A stretch of 42,522 bases of DNA from Desulfohalobiaceae bacterium (GTDB taxonomy: Bacteria > Desulfobacterota > Desulfovibrionia > Desulfovibrionales > Desulfothermaceae): NCBI GenBank assembly GCA_021737085.1, contig JAIPEP010000006.1, forward strand, positions 1 through 42,522, written 5' to 3'. Under the pieces are notes generated by a model. The model saw only the letters and a program-made list of their open reading frames with translations, made no database searches and was not told the DNA's origin. The position numbers and the translations under genes are program-made. Below are positions 9,595 to 17,097 of the stretch, piece by piece. Positions within the stretch are counted from its first letter, which is position 1. The number at the start of each line of letters is the position of its first letter.

Positions 9595-10026
9595 TTAAGC
9601 TTTTTCAAAAACATAATTCAGCTGTCCATTGGGTAGCTCATTAGTAACCACTTTCATGTCCATCCCTACTTGCAAATCATCTTCAGAGATCTTGTCCGAA
9701 ATACGACCAAAGACCTTATAGTCGGAAAAATCCAGTAGGGCTATTATGTAAGGTAAATCATTCTCAAATCCGATGGGACCAAACTGCAACTTGCTAAAGG
9801 ACAACAGCTTTCCCGCACCGGAAACATCAAACCACTCAATATTGCTAGATAAACAATTAAAGCAGTCAGCTCTAGGCGGAAAAAACTTCAGACCACAATC
9901 TTTACATTTTGTTCCCGTGACTTTCCCTTGTTCAAGATAGTCGATAAAATCATTGATTTTGCTTTGTGAAGTAAAACTAACAGTACCGAACTTTTTGAAG
10001 CGATCATCTATCTCTTTATTACTCAT
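9595..10026 (-). CDS. DUF35 zinc-ribbon/OB-fold protein, likely thiolase partner (BbsA-like)
   Basis: A 143-residue protein with a zinc ribbon (Cys41, Cys44, Cys55, Cys58; CKDCGLKFFPPRADC) followed by an OB fold (LLSFSKLQFGP, YIIALLDFSDYKVFGRI). DUF35 proteins pair with SCP2-type thiolases; BbsA of the BbsAB benzoylsuccinyl-CoA thiolase is the best known case in anaerobic aromatic metabolism. Here it follows the thiolase gene by 8 bases, so a complex is likely. The zinc ribbon may help bind CoA or stabilise the thiolase. The N-terminal 30 residues, including a short helix ahead of the ribbon, are also typical. Confidence 0.85.
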   Translation of the reverse strand: MSNKEIDDRFKKFGTVSFTSQSKINDFIDYLEQGKVTGTKCKDCGLKFFPPRADCFNCLSSNIEWFDVSGAGKLLSFSKLQFGPIGFENDLPYIIALLDFSDYKVFGRISDKISEDDLQVGMDMKVVTNELPNGQLNYVFEKA

Positions 10027-10034
10027 AATCCAAT

Positions 10035-11201
10035 TTACCTCCCTAAAATTGTCACATTACCGTATAAACCTACCCCACCGATGTTATGAACCAGGCCTAT
10101 TTGGGGATCTTTAACCTGCATGCCACCGGCTTCTCCTCTCAATTGCTGAACAATGGTCCGGATTTGAGAACCTCCTGTAGCACCTATGGGATGGCCCTTA
10201 GATAACAAGCCTCCATCGATATTTACTGGGATTTGTCCATCCTTATATGTTTCTTTATTGCGTATCAGCTCTGGTCCTTTGCCAGGCTCGGCAAAGCCGA
10301 GATCTTCATAGGCCATTATCTCGGCAATCGTAAAACAATCATGTACTTCAGCAACATCGATATTCTTTGAAGAGATACCTGCCATTTTATAGGCCTCAGA
10401 TGCCGCGTTCTGCGCCACAGTGAGACCGGTAAAAAGATCCCTTCCGGGTAAATTGACAGCTGTGGAGGCTGCCCCCACACCCATGACCCATATAGGTTTG
10501 CGGGAAAGGGCTTTGGCCTTTTCTTCGCTAACCATAATAATACAGGAGGTCCCGTCTGCATTGGGACAGCAGTCCCCTACTCTCAGGGGGCTGGCCACCG
10601 GGCCGGCCATCTTGCTTTCCGGATCTGAAAGTTTATCCATGGTAACGGCCTTTTGGTAGACCGCCTTCTCATTGATTTGGCCATAGGAGGAGGCCTTGAC
10701 CCGGATATTGGCCAAATCTTCAGGAGTAGTGCCGTATTTGTCCATATGCGCTCTGGCATACATGGCGTAATAGGCGGGCATCATGGTACCAAAAGGGCTC
10801 TCCCATTGAATGTCCGCTCCGCGACCCATCCGTTCCTGGGATTCTGCAGAGGAAATTTCCGACATTTTCTGAAATCCTAGGACCGCCACCACATCATGTA
10901 ACCCGGACTTGATAAGGGAATAACCCATTCGAACGCCCATACTGCTTGAGGAACACAGGGTTTCCAAATAGCAGGTAGGTTGCGGAATAAGCCCTAAATA
11001 CTCGGAAATCACTCCTGCAGGAGAGCGTTGCTTATCGTATTCAGGGGCAGAGCAAACAATAGATGCCTCAATATCTTCGGAAGATAAATTTGCATCCTGC
11101 ATAGCTTCCTGAAAACCCTCAAAGGCCATCTCCTTAATAGAGCCGGGATAGCCTCGAACAAAAGCGCTTTGTCCCACTCCTATTATACCAACATTTCCCA
11201 T
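10035..11201 (-). CDS. SCP2-type thiolase (BbsB-like)
   Basis: Thiolases cleave 3-oxoacyl-CoA with CoA. This 388-residue protein has the nucleophile Cys83 (LETLCSSSSMG), HDCF at 287-290, GHPIGATGG at 336-344, and a C-terminal HNIGGVGLYGN. The GHPIGATG and HNIGG pattern is that of the SCP-x/SCP2 group, which works with DUF35 partners, not of classical FadA/AtoB thiolases. As first gene of the operon it probably acts on 3-oxopimelyl-CoA, yielding glutaryl-CoA and acetyl-CoA. A BbsB-like role on benzoylsuccinyl-CoA is the main alternative, but no benzylsuccinate synthase or CoA-transferase genes lie near. AGGAGG precedes the ATG. Confidence 0.85.
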   Translation of the reverse strand: MGNVGIIGVGQSAFVRGYPGSIKEMAFEGFQEAMQDANLSSEDIEASIVCSAPEYDKQRSPAGVISEYLGLIPQPTCYLETLCSSSSMGVRMGYSLIKSGLHDVVAVLGFQKMSEISSAESQERMGRGADIQWESPFGTMMPAYYAMYARAHMDKYGTTPEDLANIRVKASSYGQINEKAVYQKAVTMDKLSDPESKMAGPVASPLRVGDCCPNADGTSCIIMVSEEKAKALSRKPIWVMGVGAASTAVNLPGRDLFTGLTVAQNAASEAYKMAGISSKNIDVAEVHDCFTIAEIMAYEDLGFAEPGKGPELIRNKETYKDGQIPVNIDGGLLSKGHPIGATGGSQIRTIVQQLRGEAGGMQVKDPQIGLVHNIGGVGLYGNVTILGR

Positions 11202-11257
11202 GCCTTATCCTCCTGTTTTTTAATGGCGTGATAATTTTTTACAAGACTGCTTACTTT

Positions 11258-11365
11258 TAGCTAGACATACGTAAACTAGCTAGCATTTCTTTTTCGCAAA
11301 AAGAAACAAAAAAAGGCGAGGCAATCCATTGATTTTCTTACTTCTTCTTTTGGCTAAAGAAGAAG
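11258..11365 (-). promoter_or_regulatory. three successive hairpins upstream of the thiolase operon
   Basis: Between 57 and 164 bases before the thiolase start lie three perfect inverted repeats: TAGCTAG arms (11258-11264, 11276-11282) around TACGTA; 9-bp arms TTTCTTTTT/AAAAAGAAA with loop CGC (11286-11306); and 10-bp arms CTTCTTCTTT/AAAGAAGAAG (11341-11365). A T-rich stretch on the minus strand follows the last one. They could be a regulated leader or operators. No convincing -35/-10 or sigma54 pair was found nearby. Confidence 0.45.
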
Positions 11366-11370
11366 CGGAG

Positions 11371-12027
11371 CTATTTCCTGTAAACCTCCTCCTTAGACGT
11401 ACTTCTGGTTATTTTAGAATAGTTTCCTACATAATCGTAAAATAATGCACCACAATCCATCACCATGCTAGCATATCCCATGAACAAGGGGGAGCTTCAA
11501 GAGGAAAGTATATTGGCTCAGGCAGTGACGGAGATAGCTCTTGGGGCCGTTTGACAAAAAATTCCGCAATAGTTCCCAATTTTACGAAGTAACAAGATGT
11601 TCCGAAGTGAATCTCTCCTGAGTCTGTAACGCAAAAGGGTGTAGGCGCGAAAGAAGCACGCGCGACGGGCAAAGGCTGGCCGAAGCGGCCGTGTCTAAAT
11701 CTTTCCAGCTTCTCGAGCCTGAGCAAGGAGCAGGTATCTTTTTGGTAAAGGAAGCGCGGGATTGCGCCACCACTTTATGTAGAAAAGGTGGGGATCAAAG
11801 CCCACTCCATAACCCAGGGATGCCACTGTCTAAGTCCAAAAGGCAATTTACACAGTCAAAGAAAGTGGCCCCCTTAATTCGAATTCAAGACTGGCCTTGC
11901 TTAAGTTGATATAATTAATTTATAACTACAAAGTGGTTATATGTCAAATCCGAAAAAAAGAACATCAATCAACCTCCTCAAGCATCGCAGGGCATTCTCC
12001 CTGCACAAAGCGCCCCGGGGGGAGGCG
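11371..12027. other. intergenic stretch with no recognised gene
   Basis: This stretch upstream of the aromatic operon has only short open frames on both strands (up to about 88 codons, e.g. 11460-11726 on the minus strand), none with a recognisable family, a clear ribosome site or a conserved motif. An imperfect palindrome ATAACTAC-AAA-GTGGTTAT lies near 11922-11940 beside AT-rich TTGATATAAT and could be a regulator site. It may be decayed coding DNA. Confidence 0.4.
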
Positions 12028-12067
12028 AGAAAACACCCTTCACCCACTTTACGAAGTGGGTGAAGGG
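12028..12067 (-). terminator. Rho-independent terminator after the DUF945 gene
   Basis: Perfect 14-bp arms CCCTTCACCCACTT (12036-12049) and its complement (12054-12067) with a four-base loop, followed on the minus strand by TGTTTTC. It lies 54 bases past the DUF945 stop and separates that gene from the aromatic operon. Its arm shares CACCCACTTTACG with the larger element at 34118-34222. Confidence 0.8.
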
Positions 12068-12120
12068 TCAGCCCGAGCAAAAGGCAACTCCCCGGCAAGG
12101 TCCAAAATTACGTTGTAGTG

Positions 12121-13488
12121 CTATTGGCTCCCGAAAAAATCTTTGAGAGGAAAGAAGGGCTTATCGTTGATCGTAAGCATCCCCTGCTTTAGCTGTAGGC
12201 TCGAGGCATAGCTTCCCGAATCCCGGGTAATGTACCCCTTTTCGCGTAGCCTTTTTAGCCATTTCCGGGCCTGACGCTCGACACGTTCGCTTTTAGAGAG
12301 GGCCTCTTCCTCCCCCAAAGACTGGTCTTTCCCTATGAAGCGGGCAGGTAAGGCGGCCAGCCTGACCCCGATCCTTTGTGGCACGGAACCTCGAACCGAA
12401 AAACTGAGCCTGCTCACCAGTCCGAGGGCTCGCAAATTCAGCTTACCTGAACCGTCGAATACGGAAGAGATATCCATCCGTACACTGCCGTCCTCGGTTT
12501 TCAGGTGCAGTGTGGATTCCAACTCCGGAGATCGGCTCAGGAACCCACGGGCTAGCTTCTCGACCTCTTCCCGAGTGATATTATCCGGGGATTGACGATA
12601 GAGAACGGAGCCCATTTGGGCTTGAACAGCCGGATCTATATTTTCCATATGGATGGTCAGGTTCCCCCTGGGAACGCGGAAATCGCCGAAGCGCCCTTTT
12701 CGGAACCTGTACACGGATTTGCTGCGCAACAGTTTTTTCTGCAGTTGGGTGCGGGATTCAAGGGAGATATCCTCCAGACTAGCCCTGCCCTCACCCGAAG
12801 AAGCTTTTATTCTAGAGCAGGTAAAACTACCCTCTCCATGCTCGATCCAGTCCTGTTGGTTCCAGTTGACGCTCTGCTGCCAGCGCATATCGCTCAGAAG
12901 CACCTCCCCTGCCTCTTCCGGGGGGCTGAATTTAATCCTGGGGAGATAGAAATCCACATTCAACTTCTTCTTTTCCTTTTCTTGCCAGGCAATGGAAGCA
13001 TTCATTCCGCCCCAAACCATCTGCATCTCTTGTTTTTTCCAGCTAGCCGAGGGGGAGGTGACCCGGCTGAGCACGGAGCCGTCCAGAGCGATATAGGTCC
13101 TGGCCCGCAAAGGAATTCTCTCCTCGAAGACGTTTTGTAGCTCAGTATGGTTGCCGGAAACAAACTCCGCAGTTGTCTCCACCCGGCCTAGCCCCAAATA
13201 CCTGTCTGCATAAAAAAAAGGGCCGTGATTGATCTTATGCCGCAAAAGCATCGCAGGCGCGTCGCGACTCCGGAGACTGATCCTAGTCCTGGCCCGGGAA
13301 GTAAAGACACCGCGGTCATAAACAATCAGCTCCGGTCGCAAATGCGTTCTTTGGGCCCAGGTTGCGTTCTTTGCGAAAACAACGGCATATCGCCGCTGAA
13401 TCCGGCCGCCAACATAATAAAAGGAAAAAACTACCAAGCCGGCGATAACAAGTATACCAATTCCAACGAGTACGCGGGGTCGTCCCAT
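12121..13488 (-). CDS. DUF945 (YdgA-like) membrane-anchored protein
   Basis: A 455-residue protein with one N-terminal hydrophobic segment (about 7-27, VLVGIGILVIAGLVVFSFYY) acting as membrane anchor or uncleaved signal, and a large presumably periplasmic part. The pattern after the anchor (a short basic stretch, a helix, then ELIVYDRGVFTSRARTRI) matches the DUF945/YdgA family, whose members share a repeated beta-rich fold. The biochemical function is unknown; E. coli YdgA is an inner-membrane protein of about 500 residues. It follows pbp1A by 165 bases that contain a dispersed repeat, so it may have its own transcript. A terminator lies downstream. Confidence 0.7.
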   Translation of the reverse strand: MGRPRVLVGIGILVIAGLVVFSFYYVGGRIQRRYAVVFAKNATWAQRTHLRPELIVYDRGVFTSRARTRISLRSRDAPAMLLRHKINHGPFFYADRYLGLGRVETTAEFVSGNHTELQNVFEERIPLRARTYIALDGSVLSRVTSPSASWKKQEMQMVWGGMNASIAWQEKEKKKLNVDFYLPRIKFSPPEEAGEVLLSDMRWQQSVNWNQQDWIEHGEGSFTCSRIKASSGEGRASLEDISLESRTQLQKKLLRSKSVYRFRKGRFGDFRVPRGNLTIHMENIDPAVQAQMGSVLYRQSPDNITREEVEKLARGFLSRSPELESTLHLKTEDGSVRMDISSVFDGSGKLNLRALGLVSRLSFSVRGSVPQRIGVRLAALPARFIGKDQSLGEEEALSKSERVERQARKWLKRLREKGYITRDSGSYASSLQLKQGMLTINDKPFFPLKDFFGSQ

Positions 13489-13523
13489 GCGGCCTCCTTT
13501 TCTTCTCCAGCGGAATCAGATCA

Positions 13524-13621
13524 ATAACCCACATGCCTGGACAGACGCAGGCACAACCAAACATGAAAACGACCGGAGCCTATCCAATTTTATTAAGCAA
13601 TTCAGTAGGTTCGAGACATTT
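13524..13621 (-). repeat. dispersed ~100-bp repeat, copy B
   Basis: The minus strand matches the plus strand of 27812-27914 over almost its whole length (shared blocks AAATGTCTC, CTACTGAATTGCTT, CCGGTC, TTGGTTGTGCCTGCGTCTG, GGGTTAT), with a few gaps near the middle. It fills most of the gap between pbp1A and the DUF945 gene. Inside is an ATG frame starting M-F-G-C-A-C-V-C, mirrored in copy A. The similarity is seen directly; its nature (mobile element, RNA or peptide gene) is unknown. Confidence 0.85.
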
Positions 13622-13653
13622 ACATACAAAAAAACCTAAAAACTATTGCGCAG

Positions 13654-16032
13654 TTAAAAGATCTCCTTGAGTCGGTCGTCCTGGTGCGACGACCCGTCTC
13701 CTCCATCCGATCCGGTGTTCGAGCCCTCGCTTTTCGCAGGGGAGACTTTTTGCGGCTGGGTTCCCGCCTTGAAGGGAATCATGTAGCTCTCCTCCGTTCC
13801 CGGCCCGGCCAAAAGCCCGTTCTCCGCATCAACCCGGGCCATAACAATGCCTTGCGGCTTCTGGAAGTCCAAAACCGGGTAGCCCGACTGCACCCGCTTC
13901 CAGTAATCGATCCAGATGGGGGCGGCCGCTCGGGATCCTGTCTCGTACTTGCCCATGGGCCGAGGATCGTCGAAGCCAACGAACACTCCGGCAAGCAGGT
14001 TCGGGGAATACCCCATGTACCAGGCGTCCTTCTGCTCGTCCGTAGTCCCTGTTTTGCCCGCCACTGGCCGGTCAATTGCACGCTTGACCCGCCAGCCAGT
14101 TCCGTACTGGACCACCTGCTGCATCAGTTCGGCCATTATGTAGGAGGTCTGGGGGCTGATGGCCTCCTGTACAGTCTTGTTCGACTCGTAGAGCACCTCT
14201 CCCCTAGGCCCGGTCACTTTGAGCACAAACCTTGGCTCCACTCTGGAGCCGTCCCTGCGTGCGAATGCGGAGTAGGCCCTGCACATCCCGCGCAGACTCA
14301 CCGAGCCCGAGCCAAGGCTCACGGAAAGATCGCGGGGAAAATCGCCCTTCAGCCCCAGGGTCCTGGCCCGCTGGATCACGCGATCGATGCCGATCTCCCT
14401 GGCCACCCTTATGGTCACCAGGTTCCTTGATTTGACCAAGGCGGTGCGAAGCAGGGTGGGGCCAAAGTTCATCCGCTCGTAGTTCTGCGGCTTCCAGGTG
14501 GAGTTAGTCGCAGTGTCTTGGTAGACAATAGGCGCATCCAGCACCTGAGTGGCCGGGGTCATTCCCTCGTCGAAGGCGGCGGAGTAGACAATGGGCTTGA
14601 AAGCGGACCCCGGCTGCCGCATGGCCTGGATGGCGCGGTTAAACTCGCTCTCGTCATAGTCGTAGCCACCGATCAGTGCCCGCACCTTGCCGCTCTCCGG
14701 ATCCATGGAGAAAAGCGCCCCCTGGACCTTGGGCCGCTGCTGCAACAGCAAACGCCAGCGGCCTTGCTCCTTCCGGGATGTTTCCGCGAGGGAGGCCCAG
14801 ACCACATCTCCCTCGTCCAGCACCTTCCGGGCATTCTTCACCTCGGGCACGTTCTCCGGGGCCTTCTCCGGGTTGATCTCCCGGCACCAGGCCATGCTCG
14901 ACACATCCATCCAGGCGGTCTCGTTGGCGAAGCGGACCTTGGCCCCTTTCTTGCTCACCTCGTTCACCAGAACCTTGATCCATTCGCCCTGACGCAGTGC
15001 CTTCACCTGTTCCGAGGCATTCTGCCCCTCCAGAAAAGCTTCGGCACTAGTGGCGCTCAAGTGCTTCAACGGCCCACGCCAGCCTCGGCGTTTAGTCGAG
15101 GCCTCCAGACCGGAGCGCACCGCCTCCTCTGCGGCTTTCTGATGCTCGAGATCCGCCGCGGTGTAGACTTTCAACCCTCCCTGATAGACCTTTTTCTCCC
15201 CGAATTCCTTGAGGAGCCAACGCCGCACTTGCTCCACATAATCCGGGGCCAAGCGCCAGGTAGGATCCTGCCTTTCGCTGAGATCTAGTGGCGCGTCCTT
15301 TGTCTTTTCAAAACGCCAGTCAGAGATCCAATTCATATTGCGCATCTGGCGCAAAACGTATTTCCTGCGCTGGCGGGCCTGCTCCGGATTGTCGTAGGGA
15401 TTGTACTGGCTCGGCGCCTTGGGCAGCCCGGCCAGCAAGGCGGACTCGGCGAGGGTGATCTCGTCCGCGTGCTTGCCGAAGTAGACGCGTGCCGCCGCCT
15501 CCACCCCGTAGGCCCCTTCGCCCAGGTAGATCTGGTTCAAATAGATGGTCAGGATCTCGTCCTTGGAGAGGTGCTTCTCCAGCCGATAGGCCAGGATAGC
15601 CTCTTTGAGCTTGCGCTTGTAGCTCCGCTTCGGGGTCAGAAGCAGGGACTTGACCACCTGCTGAGTGATGGTACTGCCTCCCTGCACGATCTGGCCTGCC
15701 CGGAGGTTCTTGATCGCAGCCCGAAGGATCCCCATCAGGTCGATGGCCCCGTGTTCATAAAAACCGCTGTCCTCGGCGGCCATAAAGGCACGGCGGACAT
15801 CTTCTGTCATCTGTTCCTGGGAGCGCAGAAAGCGGTTCTCCCGGCTCAGGTATCCCAGGGTTTCGTTCCTATGGGAATAGATCGTCGTGGTCAGGGACGG
15901 GCTGTAATCGGCGATCTTCTCTATGGTGGGCAGCCCCGACGCGGCCCAATAGTAAACCCCCGCCCCGGCCCCGACTGCCAGGACAACCAAGCATACGAAA
16001 ATAATCAGGAAATATTTGAGGAAACGCAGCAT
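13654..16032 (-). CDS. mrcA: penicillin-binding protein 1A (class A, bifunctional)
   Basis: It polymerises and cross-links peptidoglycan at the outer face of the inner membrane. The 792-residue protein has a membrane anchor (about 5-30), then the GT51 glycosyltransferase with EDSGFYEH (87-94), GGSTITQQ (118-125), KLKE (141-144) and QIYLGEGAYG (167-176). An OB-like insert (about 310-430) precedes the transpeptidase with SAFK (nucleophile Ser476), SRN (535-537) and KTGTT (660-664). The C-terminal tail is rich in Ser, Gly and Asp. Length and insert fit PBP1A rather than PBP1B. It follows the arabinose-5-phosphate isomerase gene by 27 bases, so the two probably share a transcript on an envelope theme. 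Confidence 0.95.
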   Translation of the reverse strand: MLRFLKYFLIIFVCLVVLAVGAGAGVYYWAASGLPTIEKIADYSPSLTTTIYSHRNETLGYLSRENRFLRSQEQMTEDVRRAFMAAEDSGFYEHGAIDLMGILRAAIKNLRAGQIVQGGSTITQQVVKSLLLTPKRSYKRKLKEAILAYRLEKHLSKDEILTIYLNQIYLGEGAYGVEAAARVYFGKHADEITLAESALLAGLPKAPSQYNPYDNPEQARQRRKYVLRQMRNMNWISDWRFEKTKDAPLDLSERQDPTWRLAPDYVEQVRRWLLKEFGEKKVYQGGLKVYTAADLEHQKAAEEAVRSGLEASTKRRGWRGPLKHLSATSAEAFLEGQNASEQVKALRQGEWIKVLVNEVSKKGAKVRFANETAWMDVSSMAWCREINPEKAPENVPEVKNARKVLDEGDVVWASLAETSRKEQGRWRLLLQQRPKVQGALFSMDPESGKVRALIGGYDYDESEFNRAIQAMRQPGSAFKPIVYSAAFDEGMTPATQVLDAPIVYQDTATNSTWKPQNYERMNFGPTLLRTALVKSRNLVTIRVAREIGIDRVIQRARTLGLKGDFPRDLSVSLGSGSVSLRGMCRAYSAFARRDGSRVEPRFVLKVTGPRGEVLYESNKTVQEAISPQTSYIMAELMQQVVQYGTGWRVKRAIDRPVAGKTGTTDEQKDAWYMGYSPNLLAGVFVGFDDPRPMGKYETGSRAAAPIWIDYWKRVQSGYPVLDFQKPQGIVMARVDAENGLLAGPGTEESYMIPFKAGTQPQKVSPAKSEGSNTGSDGGDGSSHQDDRLKEIF

Positions 16033-16059
16033 AGGCTCTACTGGCCAGAATCCCGGCGT

Positions 16060-17094
16060 TTAAAGGTTCTCCTGGGACCTTCGTCCGCCGGTGTCCGCGC
16101 GGGTTCGTCCGTTAAAGGCTATTCTGCCCTTGCCCAGGAGATCGTGCAAATGGACGATCCCCACCAGACACCTATCTTCGTCCACCACCGGCAAGACGGT
16201 GATGGCGTTTTGCTCCATAATCTCCAGCAGGCGGGCCGTCTTCTCTCCTTTCCTGGCGAAACGGGGACGGACCGTCATATAGGCCTCGACCTCGTCCTGG
16301 AGACTGTAGCGCTTGTGGCAGATCATGCGCCGCACGTCCCCGTCGGTGAGGATCCCCTGCAGCCTCCCAGCGGAGTCCAGGACCACCACGGTGCCCAGAC
16401 CGCCGGAGTCCAAGAGCTGGAGGCTCTGTTGCAGCGTGGACCCCTCCCGGACCACCGGCAGATCGTCGCTGTGCATGACGCGATCCACACTCAGGCTGAG
16501 CTGCCTGCCCAGATCCCCTCCGGGATGATAGCGCTGAAAATCCTCGCGGCCGAAGGCCTTCCACTCGATGAGCCCCACGGCCAGTGCATCGCCCAGGGCC
16601 AGCGTTGCGGTGGTGCTCGCAGTTGGGGCCAGATTCAGGGTGCATGCCTCCCTGGGAACCGAGGTATCAAGCACCACGTGGCACATCGCGCCCATGGTGG
16701 ATTCCCTGAGCGCGGTCATTCCCACCAGCCGGCTACCCAGGGAGAGCATGGTGGGCAGGATCGCGTTCAGCTCGTCCGTTTCCCCGCTGTTGGAGATGGC
16801 GATGACCACGTCCCCCTCACGGATCATGCCCAGGTCCCCGTGGGCCCCTTCCACGGGATGGAGGAAGCTGGCCGGAGTCCCCGTGCTGCTCAGGGTCGCG
16901 GCGATCTTGCGCCCCACAAGCCCTGACTTGCCGATGCCGGTGACAAAGACCCGCCCCGCGGAGCCGGCGATCATCTCCAGGGCCCTCTCAAATTCCTTGT
17001 CCAGGTTGTCCCGGACCTGATAGAGCCCGTCGATCTCCGCCTCCAAAACCTGACGGGCCAGAGCCACCCAGTCGCGTTGTTTGTCTTTACTCAT
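16060..17094 (-). CDS. kdsD: D-arabinose-5-phosphate isomerase (KdsD/KpsF family)
   Basis: It converts ribulose 5-phosphate to arabinose 5-phosphate, the precursor of Kdo for lipopolysaccharide. The 344-residue protein has an N-terminal SIS sugar-isomerase domain (GIGKSG, SNSGETDELN, STTATLALGDALA) and two C-terminal CBS domains (about 215-330; VMH..DLPVV, GILTDGDVRRM, ITVLPVV, GIVHLHDLL). Layout and length match KdsD/KpsF. The ATG lies three bases after the purF stop with AAGG 8 bases before it, which points to coupling with purF. Other kdo genes are not in the window. Confidence 0.95.
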   Translation of the reverse strand: MSKDKQRDWVALARQVLEAEIDGLYQVRDNLDKEFERALEMIAGSAGRVFVTGIGKSGLVGRKIAATLSSTGTPASFLHPVEGAHGDLGMIREGDVVIAISNSGETDELNAILPTMLSLGSRLVGMTALRESTMGAMCHVVLDTSVPREACTLNLAPTASTTATLALGDALAVGLIEWKAFGREDFQRYHPGGDLGRQLSLSVDRVMHSDDLPVVREGSTLQQSLQLLDSGGLGTVVVLDSAGRLQGILTDGDVRRMICHKRYSLQDEVEAYMTVRPRFARKGEKTARLLEIMEQNAITVLPVVDEDRCLVGIVHLHDLLGKGRIAFNGRTRADTGGRRSQENL

Positions 17095-17097
17095 GGA

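Noticed and set aside
5561-11201. Complete toluene (bbs) operon
   Set aside because: The thiolase, DUF35 and SDR resemble Bbs proteins, but CoA-transferase, acyl-CoA dehydrogenase and benzylsuccinate synthase genes are absent, while BamA and Had point to benzoyl-CoA.
11460-11726. 88-codon minus-strand frame upstream of the thiolase
   Set aside because: No ribosome site, no known family, and the surrounding frames are equally open or broken; not supported as a gene.
15469-16926. 485-codon open frame on the plus strand
   Set aside because: It lies antisense to pbp1A and kdsD, both with complete family motifs. The translation is Gly/His/Leu/Arg-rich with no domain, as expected for the opposite strand of G+C-rich genes.
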